From: Longimicrobiaceae bacterium | GTDB lineage: Bacteria; Gemmatimonadota; Gemmatimonadetes; Longimicrobiales; Longimicrobiaceae | Direction: 5' to 3' | DNA length: 64,000 nucleotides | NCBI GenBank assembly: GCA_036375715.1 | Contig: DASVBS010000065.1 | Coordinates: 1-64,000 of the forward strand | Part shown: positions 52,847-60,883 of the stretch, piece after piece | Layout: each line of letters starts with the position of its first letter | Numbering within the stretch: the stretch's first letter is position 1 | Program-made: the position numbers and the translations under genes | The notes under the pieces: model-generated | The model's input: only the letters and a program-made list of their open reading frames with translations | Database searches by the model: none | What the model was told of the DNA's origin: nothing

Positions 52847-54517
52847 TCAGATGCTGAGGGGAGCGGAGGTACCGCGCCGTTCCAGATATAGCATGAAGAA
52901 GGTCCGCGTCACGAAGATCGCGGTGAACATGGACGCGACGATGCCGATGCCGAGCGTCACCGCGAAGCCGCGCACCGGGCCCGTCCCTCCGAACTGGAAC
53001 AGGATCAGGCTGGTGATCAGTGTCGTCAGGTTCGAGTCGATGATGGCCGGTAGGGCGTTCTTGAAACCCTCGTTCACCGCCGGCCGCACACTTCTGCCGA
53101 TGTCAAGCTCCTCCCGTATTCGCTCGAAGATGAGCACGTTCGCGTCCACCGCCATACCCACGGAGAGCACGATGCCGGCGATGCCCGGGAAGGTGAGCGC
53201 CGCCCGGAGGCTGGAGAGGATGCCCAGCATGTAGAGGACGTACAGCGCCAGAGCCAGCACCGCCATGACGCCGGAGATACGGTAGTAGCCGACGATCATG
53301 ATCACGACCAGCGCAATGCCGATCGCCCCGGCGAGCATCCCCTGTTCGATGGAGTCCGCACCCAGCGAGGGACCCACGCTGCGCTCCTCCACGATGGTGA
53401 TCGGCGCCGGCAGCGCGCCGGCCCGCAGCACCAGTGCGAGGTCACGCGCCTCCTCGATGGTGCTCCCCTGCATCTCGATCTGGCCGTTCGTGCCGATCTG
53501 CGACTGGATCACCGGGGCGCTGAACACCCGGTTGTCGAGGACGATGGCCATCTGCTCGCCAATGTGCGCGCCGGTCGCGCGCTCGAATGCGCGCCCTCCG
53601 CGCCGGCTGAGCTGGAAAGTCACGATCGGATAACCGAACTGCGGATCCCGCTGTGCCTGCGCGTCTTCCAGCTCCTCGCCGGTCATCATCTGCTCGGTCT
53701 CGAGCAGATAGAGCGGTCGGAACTGCTCCTCCTCACCCGGAGGCGCTTGCGGATAGCCGAACACCAGCTCGGTGCCGCGCGGGAGCAGCGCCTGCACCTC
53801 GGGATCGGCGAGGTAGCGCTCCATGGCAGGGAGATCCTCGACCGCCACGGCGAGCATCTCGCCCCCGCCCGTCGCCGCCAGCTTCGAGCTGAAGGGCCTC
53901 GCCGACGCGGCGGTATCGCTGCTGGCACGCGCGCCGGTGTCTTCCGCGGCCGTACCTTCGGCAGCGGCGTCGGCCGCGCTGTCGCCCGCGGCGCCGGCCG
54001 CGCTGTCCGCCCCTTCCCCGCCCGGCTCGAAGATTCCGGCGATACCTCCCGGGGCAGCCTCGGCTTCCGCGCTGTCGGCGGTCACCGGGCCCGTCCCGTA
54101 CTTCTGCGCCACGAACCGGTCGATCCGGGGCAGCACATCCTGCAGCTCGGAGATGGGGCGGACGATCCGGAACTCGAGGAAAGCAGAGCGCTGGATGACG
54201 TCCTTCGCCCGCTGCTGGTCCTCGGCAGTCGCGCCGGGGAGCTCGATCAGGATGCGCTGATCCCCGGCCTTTTGAATGGTGGGCTCGGCGACCCCCAACT
54301 CGTCCACGCGCGTCCGGATGATCTGGAGTGCGCGATCGATCGCGTCCGCCCGTTGCTCTGACGAGAGCGCATTGGTCGGATCCAGGATCTCGACCGCCAG
54401 GTGCGTCCCGCCCCTGAGGTCGAGGCCGAGAAGCACACCCTGCTGGACCAGCGTCCAGACGCTCAGCGCCGCGAACGCAAAGATCAGGATGAAGCGCGAC
54501 TTGAGCGATTCGAACAT
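52847..54517 (-). CDS. secD: Protein translocase subunit SecD with an Ala/Asp/Ser-rich insertion
   Basis: A 556-residue SecD. The N-terminal membrane helix (8-26) is followed by GLDLRGGTHLAVEILD, the P1 periplasmic domain, VFSAPVIQSQIGTNGQI and six C-terminal helices with FPGIAGIVLSVGMAVDANVLIFERIREEL. Residues about 142-208 are an unusual Ala/Asp/Gly/Ser-rich low-complexity stretch within the periplasmic P1 region. The start at ATG 54515-54517 fits the family; a GTG 21 nt upstream is an alternative. A promoter-like pair at 54605-54634 and a strong hairpin at 54562-54588 lie in the leader. yajC is not adjacent in the window. Confidence 0.95.
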   Translation of the reverse strand: MFESLKSRFILIFAFAALSVWTLVQQGVLLGLDLRGGTHLAVEILDPTNALSSEQRADAIDRALQIIRTRVDELGVAEPTIQKAGDQRILIELPGATAEDQQRAKDVIQRSAFLEFRIVRPISELQDVLPRIDRFVAQKYGTGPVTADSAEAEAAPGGIAGIFEPGGEGADSAAGAAGDSAADAAAEGTAAEDTGARASSDTAASARPFSSKLAATGGGEMLAVAVEDLPAMERYLADPEVQALLPRGTELVFGYPQAPPGEEEQFRPLYLLETEQMMTGEELEDAQAQRDPQFGYPIVTFQLSRRGGRAFERATGAHIGEQMAIVLDNRVFSAPVIQSQIGTNGQIEMQGSTIEEARDLALVLRAGALPAPITIVEERSVGPSLGADSIEQGMLAGAIGIALVVIMIVGYYRISGVMAVLALALYVLYMLGILSSLRAALTFPGIAGIVLSVGMAVDANVLIFERIREELDIGRSVRPAVNEGFKNALPAIIDSNLTTLITSLILFQFGGTGPVRGFAVTLGIGIVASMFTAIFVTRTFFMLYLERRGTSAPLSI

Positions 54518-54561
54518 CGGAGAGGTTGCCGCTCCCACCGGGGAGGAAGAAGGAAAGCATT

Positions 54562-54588
54562 GGCCCGCCGCCCTGGGGCCGGCGGGCC
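54562..54588. repeat. Perfect 9-bp hairpin in the secD leader
   Basis: GGCCCGCCG (54562-54570) and CGGCGGGCC (54580-54588) pair perfectly around a 9-nt loop. On the minus strand it falls between the candidate secD promoter and the start codon, followed by a pyrimidine-rich tract (no pure T-run). It may be a regulatory leader hairpin or an attenuator. Confidence 0.5.
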
Positions 54589-54604
54589 GCGACCGGAATT
54601 CCGG

Positions 54605-54634
54605 AAGTTACCCGGCACGATCCCTCATTGTCAA
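54605..54634 (-). promoter_or_regulatory. Candidate secD promoter
   Basis: On the minus strand a consensus TTGACA (54629-54634) is followed after 18 bp by TAACTT (54605-54610). The predicted start point is near 54598, leaving a leader of about 80 nt that holds the hairpin described separately. Confidence 0.5.
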
Positions 54635-54803
54635 CTCGCGACCGGGGTTGAGGAGACACGGATTCGGCAGCGTCACTCAAGCTCTTCAGCGAACCGGCCG
54701 ACCCTCCAATGCGGGGGTCCTGCACCCTGTCCTGCACCCGCGAAGGGAGGTGGCCGCCGCGCCACCGGCGCGAGCCAGAGCCCAGCAACCGATCACCGAG
54801 CCC

Positions 54804-57152
54804 GTGACCGCTTTACCCGCCCGATCACTGTCCCCCGAGTCGGACCGCCGCCGCTCCCCGCAGGAGGGTGAGCGAACCGACATCCTGCTGCGGCTGGCGC
54901 GGTTTGCGACCAGCGCACCCTATGCCGGAGTCTACCTGGTGCAGGATGCCGATGACGAGCAGGGCAGAAGCGGAAGCCTGTTGTGCCGCGGCCTACCGGT
55001 CGATGCGGAGGTCGTCGTCGCCCAGCTCGCGCGCCAGGTGGTTCTGCGCGGGGAGCCCTTCGAGCTGATCCGCACAGTCGACAGACCCGACGGGGAGGCG
55101 ACCTTCCCGCGATCTTTCCTCGGCGTTCCCTTCAGCTCTCAGGCTCCCGCGATCCATGGCTGCCTTTACGTGATGGACGTGGTCGAACGCCGCTGGACCC
55201 CCGAGCAGCGGCTGGCCCTCCAGGACCTCGCCACTCTGACGCCCCAGGACCTGCTGGCCGAGGTCGGCGAGCAGGAGCGGCGTGCTCTGGAGACGGTGGT
55301 GAGGGTGCTGGCGAAGGCGGTGGACAACCTGCCGCTGGGGGTCACGGTCACCGACCTCTCCGGCCGGATCGTGTACACGAATCCGGCGGAAGCACGCATG
55401 CACGGCTATTCCGTCGAAGAGATGATCGGGATGCCCGCGAGCGTCCTCGGCCCGCCGGAGCACCGACAGACGGATCCGCTGAAGCCGGAGGAGGCGTTGA
55501 GCTGGACCCGGGAAACGGTGAACGTTCGCAAGGACGGCTCACGATTCGAGGTGCGTCTCTGGTCTGACGTGGTCACCGACGCGTCCGGCGAGCCGGTCGG
55601 CCTGGTCACCTGCTGCGAGGACGTCACCGACCGGCGGCGCACGGAGCGCCGCCTCCTCGACGTGGCCATGCGCGACCCGCTCACCGGTCTGCCGAACCGG
55701 ACGCTCTTCTACGAGCGGCTGTCCAACGCGATCGAGAAGCAGCGGAAGAACCCGCTGCTACGCTTCGCGGTTCTCTTCCTCGATCTGGACCGCTTCAAGA
55801 TCGTGAACGACAGCCTGGGTCATCACGTCGGGGACCAGCTGCTCCGCGTGGTGGCCTCCCGGCTGCTGGACTGCGTGCGTCCGGGCGACACGGTGGCCCG
55901 CTTCGGCGGTGACGAGTTCGCCATTCTGCTCGAGAATACCGGGGCCGGCGACACCGCGATCGATGTGGCCAACCGCACGCTGAGCGCGCTCTCCCAGCCG
56001 GTGCAGCTCGGAGGCTACGAGATCGTGACCTCCGCCAGCGTGGGCGTAGTGCAGAGCGCCACCCACATGACGGAGGCCGACTACATCTGGCAGGCGGCGG
56101 ACATGGCGATGTATCGGGCCAAATCAGCCGGCCCGGGACGGTACGAGGTGTTCGACCGGGAGATGCATCGTGAGGCTGTCTCGCGCCTCCGTCTCGAGAG
56201 CGACCTGCGGCGCGGACTGGAGACCGGGCAGTTCCGGATCGACTACCAGCCCATCATCGAGCTGGGCTCCAACGCCGTGGTGGGGTTCGAGGCGCTCGTC
56301 CGCTGGGATCACCCCGAGCTGGGGGAGCTTCACCCTAACGACTTCATCGCGGTGGCCGAGGAGACCGGCCTCATCCTGAAGCTGGGTCAGTGGGTCCTGA
56401 GCCAGGCCTGCCGGGAAGCACGAAGTTGGGAGGCACAGGGCGACTCTCCCGCTCCCTGGGTCGCCGTAAACCTTTCGGTGAAGCAGCTCGGCCAGCGCGG
56501 CCTGGCGGATCGGGTGCGCGAGGCGCTCAGGGCTGCCGACCTGCCCCCCCGGCGCCTTCGCCTGGAGATCACGGAAGCATCGGTGATGGTCGGCGCCGAA
56601 GCCGCGACCGAGACCCTCCAGGAGCTGCGCGCCCTCGAAACCCCGCTGGTCCTGGACGACTTCGGCACCGGGCTCTCCTCGCTCCGTTACCTGGACCGGC
56701 TACCGATTGCGGGGGTGAAGATCGATCGATCCCTGGTGGAGGCACTGCGCACGGATGGACGCCGGGCGAAGCTGGTGGAAGGGGTCATCCGTCTCGCCCG
56801 TGACGCGGGACTCCGGGTAATCGCCGAGGGCGTCTCGTATGCCGAAGAGCTGGACGAGCTGCGGCGCCTGGGGTGCGACGAGGCGCAGGGCTACCTGATC
56901 TCTCCCCCGCTCGCCGCGCAGGCAGTGCAGGACTTCTTCGCCCCGTCGACCCGTCGCCAACCGGCGAATCCGGCCCCGCTGTCCAGTGTGCTGAAAAACG
57001 AGGACCGCGCGGAGCCGGACGACTCCGCGCGGTCTACTGCGGGACTCGCAGGAGAGTTAGCCCCGCAGCACCCTGTCTCTCAACGCCTCCTCCCGGGCCA
57101 CGTCCCGCGTGCTCCCACAGAGGACACAATCCCCTTTTCCGTTCCAGAGTGA
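54804..57152 (+). CDS. GAF-PAS-GGDEF-EAL cyclic-di-GMP turnover protein
   Basis: About 782 residues; the start is uncertain. GTG at 54804 is proposed because reading upstream runs antisense into secD without protein signal. Order: a GAF-like sensor (about 25-165), a PAS domain (about 185-300, YTNPAEARMHGYSVEEMIG), a GGDEF domain (about 305-465, RFGGDEFAIL intact) and an EAL domain (about 480-730, FEALVRWDHPELG, DDFGTGLSSLRYL, VKIDRSL). Both enzymatic motifs look complete, so it could make and degrade c-di-GMP, switched by a ligand. No membrane helix: cytosolic. The last 45 residues overlap the antisense terminator and the small gene at 57057-57290 and are probably not conserved. Confidence 0.88.
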   Translation: MTALPARSLSPESDRRRSPQEGERTDILLRLARFATSAPYAGVYLVQDADDEQGRSGSLLCRGLPVDAEVVVAQLARQVVLRGEPFELIRTVDRPDGEATFPRSFLGVPFSSQAPAIHGCLYVMDVVERRWTPEQRLALQDLATLTPQDLLAEVGEQERRALETVVRVLAKAVDNLPLGVTVTDLSGRIVYTNPAEARMHGYSVEEMIGMPASVLGPPEHRQTDPLKPEEALSWTRETVNVRKDGSRFEVRLWSDVVTDASGEPVGLVTCCEDVTDRRRTERRLLDVAMRDPLTGLPNRTLFYERLSNAIEKQRKNPLLRFAVLFLDLDRFKIVNDSLGHHVGDQLLRVVASRLLDCVRPGDTVARFGGDEFAILLENTGAGDTAIDVANRTLSALSQPVQLGGYEIVTSASVGVVQSATHMTEADYIWQAADMAMYRAKSAGPGRYEVFDREMHREAVSRLRLESDLRRGLETGQFRIDYQPIIELGSNAVVGFEALVRWDHPELGELHPNDFIAVAEETGLILKLGQWVLSQACREARSWEAQGDSPAPWVAVNLSVKQLGQRGLADRVREALRAADLPPRRLRLEITEASVMVGAEAATETLQELRALETPLVLDDFGTGLSSLRYLDRLPIAGVKIDRSLVEALRTDGRRAKLVEGVIRLARDAGLRVIAEGVSYAEELDELRRLGCDEAQGYLISPPLAAQAVQDFFAPSTRRQPANPAPLSSVLKNEDRAEPDDSARSTAGLAGELAPQHPVSQRLLPGHVPRAPTEDTIPFSVPE
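56994..57034 (-). terminator. Intrinsic terminator of the small Cys-protein gene
   Basis: On the minus strand a perfect 12-bp stem, GACCGCGCGGAG (57003-57014 on the plus strand) with CTCCGCGCGGTC (57023-57034), is followed by CTCG and TTTTT (56994-56998). It lies 23 nt after the stop of the gene at 57057-57290 and inside the C-terminal coding end of the opposite GGDEF-EAL gene. Confidence 0.8.
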
Positions 57153-57290
57153 ATCCGGGAAGGCGTTGTAGTATTCCTGGTTGATGAACGGGCCGCAGTA
57201 CCCGCGCGGACGGCACACGAGCAAGGCATTCTGCGCGGCCACGTGCGGATCTGCGATCGGATGTCGCTCCCGGAGGAGAAGCTTGGACAT
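57057..57290 (-). CDS. Small cysteine-containing protein, unknown function
   Basis: A 77-residue protein. Two cysteine pairs, CRPRGYC (CX5C, about residues 26-32) and CVLC (CxxC, about 55-58), could bind zinc or a cluster; the C-terminus is a charged helix. An ATG with GGGAG upstream and its own terminator support expression. It lies antisense to the tail of the GGDEF-EAL gene over 96 nt. No family recognised. The bases 57291-57554 beyond its start include an AT-rich pocket near 57370-57420 with a TACAAT box on its strand that could be its promoter. Confidence 0.6.
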   Translation of the reverse strand: MSKLLLRERHPIADPHVAAQNALLVCRPRGYCGPFINQEYYNAFPDSLWNGKGDCVLCGSTRDVAREEALRDRVLRG

Positions 57291-57507
57291 CGGCTCCCGT
57301 CCCTGAGGCGCGGAAGAAAGGGTTCTCGAGCTTGCTCAGGAAGGCAGCAAGCCACGGACCACCACCCTACATTTCGCGTCGATTTTCGATAAGTCATTGT
57401 ATTTATTGGCTTTTCTCGGTCACCAACAGCTTCCCGTACTCCCCGCTGCGGTCCCGATATCGCGAATTTTTTTCCAGCAGTCGGAATTCTTTTCACCTTG
57501 GCAGAGA

Positions 57508-57528
57508 CGGTCTTACCATAGCAGACCG
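57508..57528. promoter_or_regulatory. Inverted repeat upstream of the sugar-acid dehydratase gene
   Basis: CGGTCT (57508-57513) and AGACCG (57523-57528) form a perfect 6-bp inverted repeat with a 9-bp centre, 27 bp before the dehydratase ATG. Position and size fit a regulator binding site, perhaps for the two-gene sugar-acid operon that follows. No regulator gene is adjacent. Confidence 0.35.
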
Positions 57529-57554
57529 ATAGGTGTGGTCCTGGGGGGTGCGGG

Positions 57555-58829
57555 ATGGCTGAGGCAGTGGCATTCTATCCCCAGGTTATCCGCATTCGTC
57601 ACCCGATCGAACTGCCAGGCCAGATGACTGCCAGTCCATCCGCCACCGCCGAGTATTTCTCTTCCTCCGACGAGCGCGACCTGAGGGTGCGGTCGCTCGA
57701 GCTTTTCAAGATCCCGCCACGCTGGCTCTTTCTCAAACTCACCACGGAAGGGGGGCTGGTCGGCTGGGGCGAGCCGGTGGTCGAGGGGAAAGCAGATACG
57801 GTGCACGCCGCGGTCCTGGAGATGGCGGACCTGATCATCGGCAAGTCCGCCGCCCGCATCGAGGACCTGTGGCAGACGCTCTACCGGGGCGGATTCTACC
57901 GCGGCGGGCCGATCCTGATGAGCGCGATCGCCGGCATCGACCAGGCGCTGTGGGACATCCGAGCGCGTGCGCTCGGGGTGCCCGTCCACGACCTGTTGGG
58001 GGGAGCGGTGCGCGAGCGCATGCGGGTCTACGGGTGGATCGGCGGCGATCGGCCCGAGAGCGCGGCCGAGGCCGCTCTGCGCCGGGCGGAGGCTGGCTAC
58101 CGCGCCGTGAAGATGAACGCCTGCCCCGAGATGGAATGGATCGACTCGCCCCGCGCCGTTGAAGGGGTCATCGATCGGATGGCCGCCGTGCGCGACGCGG
58201 TTGGCCCCGACTTCGGGATCGGCGTGGACTTCCACGGACGGGTCCACCGAGGGATGGCGAAGGTGCTGCTGCGCGAGCTGGAGTCTTTCCGTCCCATGTT
58301 CGTGGAAGAGATCGTGCTCCCCGAGAACAACGATTCGCTGGCGGCGTTGCAGGGTTACTCGAGCATCCCTATCGCCACCGGCGAGCGGATGTTCTCTCGC
58401 TGGGATTTCAAGGGCGTGCTCGAGGCAGGGGTAGTGGACATCGTTCAGCCCGATGTGAGCCACGCGGGCGGCATCTCCGAAGTGCGTCGGATTGCCGCCA
58501 TGGCCGAGGCGTACGACGTGGCGCTCGCGCCGCACTGTCCGCTTGGACCGATCGCCTTCGCAGCCGCGCTGCAGGTCGACTTCGCCTCCATCAACGCCAT
58601 CATCCAGGAGACGAGCCTGGGGATTCACTACAACGAGGGGGCAGACCTGCTCGACTATCTCGTCTCGCCGGAGGTCTTCGCGGTGCGCGACGGCTGGGTG
58701 GAGCGGCCGACCGGCCCGGGCCTGGGGATCGAGATCGACGAGGCAAGGGTGCGCGAGATGGCGAAGATCGGACACCGGTGGCGCAACCCCATCTGGCGCA
58801 CCGCCGACGGCGCCATCACCGAATGGTGA
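57555..58829 (+). CDS. Mandelate racemase/enolase-superfamily sugar acid dehydratase (galactonate dehydratase-like)
   Basis: A 424-residue enolase-superfamily enzyme, closest in motif pattern to D-galactonate dehydratase (DgoD): LFKIPPRWLFLKLTTEGG, VGWGEPVVEGKADTV, YRAVKMNACPEM, the metal ligands in GVDFHGRVH, FVEEIVLPEN and IATGERMFSRWDF, then LAPHCPLGPIAFAAALQVD with the catalytic His and ETSLGIHYNEGADLLDYL. It has about 45 extra N-terminal residues compared with DgoD; a GTG at 57687 would remove them but lacks a spaced ribosome-binding site. It probably removes water from a hexonate or related aldonic acid to give a 2-keto-3-deoxy acid. Substrate not certain. Confidence 0.82.
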   Translation: MAEAVAFYPQVIRIRHPIELPGQMTASPSATAEYFSSSDERDLRVRSLELFKIPPRWLFLKLTTEGGLVGWGEPVVEGKADTVHAAVLEMADLIIGKSAARIEDLWQTLYRGGFYRGGPILMSAIAGIDQALWDIRARALGVPVHDLLGGAVRERMRVYGWIGGDRPESAAEAALRRAEAGYRAVKMNACPEMEWIDSPRAVEGVIDRMAAVRDAVGPDFGIGVDFHGRVHRGMAKVLLRELESFRPMFVEEIVLPENNDSLAALQGYSSIPIATGERMFSRWDFKGVLEAGVVDIVQPDVSHAGGISEVRRIAAMAEAYDVALAPHCPLGPIAFAAALQVDFASINAIIQETSLGIHYNEGADLLDYLVSPEVFAVRDGWVERPTGPGLGIEIDEARVREMAKIGHRWRNPIWRTADGAITEW

Positions 58830-59929
58830 ACGAGGCTTCCCGCCCTGAAGGCGGTCCGCGGCCGCTGCGTGAACGGGAGGCGGATCCGCTGGGCTCGGTG
58901 TTCAACCTGGAGGATCTGGAGGTGGCGGCCCGGGGCCGCCTCTCGCGGATGGCGTACGAGTACGTCAGCTGCGGCGCGGCGGACGAGATCACCCTCGGCT
59001 GGAACCGTTCGGCCTTCAACACCATCCGCCTGCGCCCGCGCGTGCTGGAGGACGTGCGGCAGATCGATCTGCGCATGTCGCTGCTGGGGCGGACGCTTCC
59101 CTTCCCGATCCTGTTGGCCCCCACTGCGTACCACCGGGTGATCCACCCCGAGGGGGAGATTGCCACCGCCCGCGGAGCCGGTGCCGCGGGCGCCACCTGG
59201 GTGGTGAGCACCGGCAGCAACACGTCCATCGAGGAGATCGCCGCGGCGGCCACCGCTCCCCTCTGGTTCCAGCTCTACCTGCAGAGTGACCACGGGGCCT
59301 CCGAGGCTCTCGTGCAGCGGGTCGAAGCGGCCGGCGTGGACGCCCTCGTGCTCACCGTGGACACCCCCGTGATCGGTGTCCGAGACCGGCAGACGCGCAG
59401 CCGTTTCCGGCTGCCGCCCGGGGTCTCCACCCCTCACCTCGACGACCTGAACCGCGGACGCCGCGAGATCCTCACGCCCGAACGAGTCGTGGCCACCTGG
59501 GAGGACGTGCGCTGGCTGAAGGCGACCGCGCGCGTCCCGCTCCTGCTCAAAGGCATCCTTACCGCCGCCGACGCGAAGCGCGCCGTGTCCGAGGGGGTCG
59601 ATGGGATCATCGTGTCGAACCATGGCGGGCGGAACCTCGATACCCTTCCCGCCACCATCGACGCACTCCGCGAGGTGAGCGCCGCCGTCGACGGCCGCGT
59701 CCCCGTGTTGATGGACGGAGGCGTGCGGCGCGGCACCGACGTGGTCAAGGCGCTCGCGCTGGGGGCCGCCGCCGTGCTCATCGGCCGGCCCTACCTCTAC
59801 GGCCTGGCAGTCGCCGGAGCCACGGGTGTCGAGCGCGCTGTGCGAATACTCGTGCGCGAACTCGAGCTGGCCCTCGCGCTGTGCGGACGGGCGTCGGTGG
59901 GCGAGGTGGATGCGGGAGTGGTGTGGTAG
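58823..59929 (+). CDS. FMN-dependent alpha-hydroxy acid oxidase/dehydrogenase
   Basis: A 368-residue LldD/glycolate-oxidase family protein. It shows AYEYVSCGAADEITLGWNR, LLAPTAYHRVIHPEGEIA, the YLQSDHGASEALVQRVEAAG barrel portion, KGILTAADAK, the catalytic IVSNHGGRNLDTLPA (His) and the FMN-phosphate loop VLMDGGVRRGTDVVKALALGA. It oxidises a 2-hydroxy acid to a 2-keto acid with oxygen or quinone as acceptor. The ATG is inside the end of the dehydratase gene (7-nt overlap, ATGGTGA), so translation is coupled and the two enzymes are probably in one pathway. The substrate is unknown. Confidence 0.85.
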   Translation: MVNEASRPEGGPRPLREREADPLGSVFNLEDLEVAARGRLSRMAYEYVSCGAADEITLGWNRSAFNTIRLRPRVLEDVRQIDLRMSLLGRTLPFPILLAPTAYHRVIHPEGEIATARGAGAAGATWVVSTGSNTSIEEIAAAATAPLWFQLYLQSDHGASEALVQRVEAAGVDALVLTVDTPVIGVRDRQTRSRFRLPPGVSTPHLDDLNRGRREILTPERVVATWEDVRWLKATARVPLLLKGILTAADAKRAVSEGVDGIIVSNHGGRNLDTLPATIDALREVSAAVDGRVPVLMDGGVRRGTDVVKALALGAAAVLIGRPYLYGLAVAGATGVERAVRILVRELELALALCGRASVGEVDAGVVW

Positions 59930-59936
59930 AGGGGGT

Positions 59937-60138
59937 TAGCCGCTAGCCGCTATCCGCTGTCCGTTCGCACCAAATTACGAATTACGAATTACGAATTGTG
60001 CCGGCGTTCCCGCCGGATTGTGCTGGATATTGCCCTACGGAAGAATTGAGGGTCCCGGACGGCGGAAGGCGCCTCACCGCCCCACAGCGTAAGCTGAAGG
60101 GTTCTACGTCCGTAATTCGTAATTCGTAATTCGTATTT
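59937..60138. repeat. Second heptanucleotide inverted-array element
   Basis: Immediately after the oxidase stop come degenerate heptads TAGCCGC, TAGCCGC, TATCCGC, TGTCCGT (59937-59964). Next comes the left arm of ATTACGA units (about 59972-59997) and its reverse complement at 60114-60135, a perfect 22-bp match. The inner spacer is 116 bp. The layout equals that of the element at 26255-26414 (25-bp arms, 109-bp spacer) though the units differ. Nothing else was seen in the 59930-60186 gap. Confidence 0.78.
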
Positions 60139-60186
60139 CCGGCCAAAGGCCAATGCGGACAACGGTCAACGAATCACCGGCCGTTC

Positions 60187-60768
60187 TCAATCGATCGCGA
60201 TCAGATACCCGGAGAAGTGATTCAGATAGAATTCCACCGCCTCACCGGCCTCGCGTACTAGGCTCACCTCGCTGACGGCGGCGCGGTTGGAATCCCAATC
60301 GACCGACTCGGGGTCGGAGAAGTAGCCGCGCGCGCTCGCGCGGACGCTGGTGCCTTCCGCAACGGTTCCTGCCAGTGACTGCTCTGCGGTCACCACGCGG
60401 GCGAAATGCGTCCCGTGCGGCTCGAAGGAATAGGCGACGAGCGTCCCCGCGTGGGCGCGAACGGAGATCTCGGTCGGCCGCTGGAGCGCATTCGCCGGCA
60501 CGGTAAGGCGCAGCCCCGCGGCCGGTAGCTCGATCACACCGCCCGAGCTTCCGATCACCTTCGACACGACGAGGTCCTCGGAGAGGGGAACCGAGCGCTC
60601 CAGTACCCGCACGGTATGCTGCACCGGAGAGAGAGACAGGTACGGACCGCCAACGCGCACATCCAGGGCGGAGCGGACCTCGAGCGGGGAGCCGCCATCG
60701 GCGCAGGCGGATAGCGAGACGACGAGGGTGCCGACCAGCGCGAACAGGCGGAGCGACGTGCGGATCAT
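60187..60768 (-). CDS. Lipoprotein with ZU5-like domain
   Basis: A 193-residue lipoprotein. The signal peptide ends in the lipobox VSLSAC (Cys22). Residues about 72-115 match the ZU5 pattern: VIGSSGGVIELPAAGLRLTV, then PANALQRPTEISVRAHAG. The rest is beta-rich and may be a UPA-like continuation. It is anchored in a membrane, role unknown. A TGGAGG site precedes the ATG. The leader has two overlapping small inverted repeats at 60800-60828 (CCGGGT/ACCCGG and CCGGAT/ATCCGG) that are mutually exclusive. Confidence 0.72.
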   Translation of the reverse strand: MIRTSLRLFALVGTLVVSLSACADGGSPLEVRSALDVRVGGPYLSLSPVQHTVRVLERSVPLSEDLVVSKVIGSSGGVIELPAAGLRLTVPANALQRPTEISVRAHAGTLVAYSFEPHGTHFARVVTAEQSLAGTVAEGTSVRASARGYFSDPESVDWDSNRAAVSEVSLVREAGEAVEFYLNHFSGYLIAID

Positions 60769-60883
60769 CCGAGCCTCCAGGAAGAGTAGAGGAGAACGCC
60801 CGGGTGGATTACCCGGATCGTCATCCGGACAGGCGCGCGGCGATCGTTCGTCGCCGCCACGCTCGCCGGTACGGTAAGAAGGG

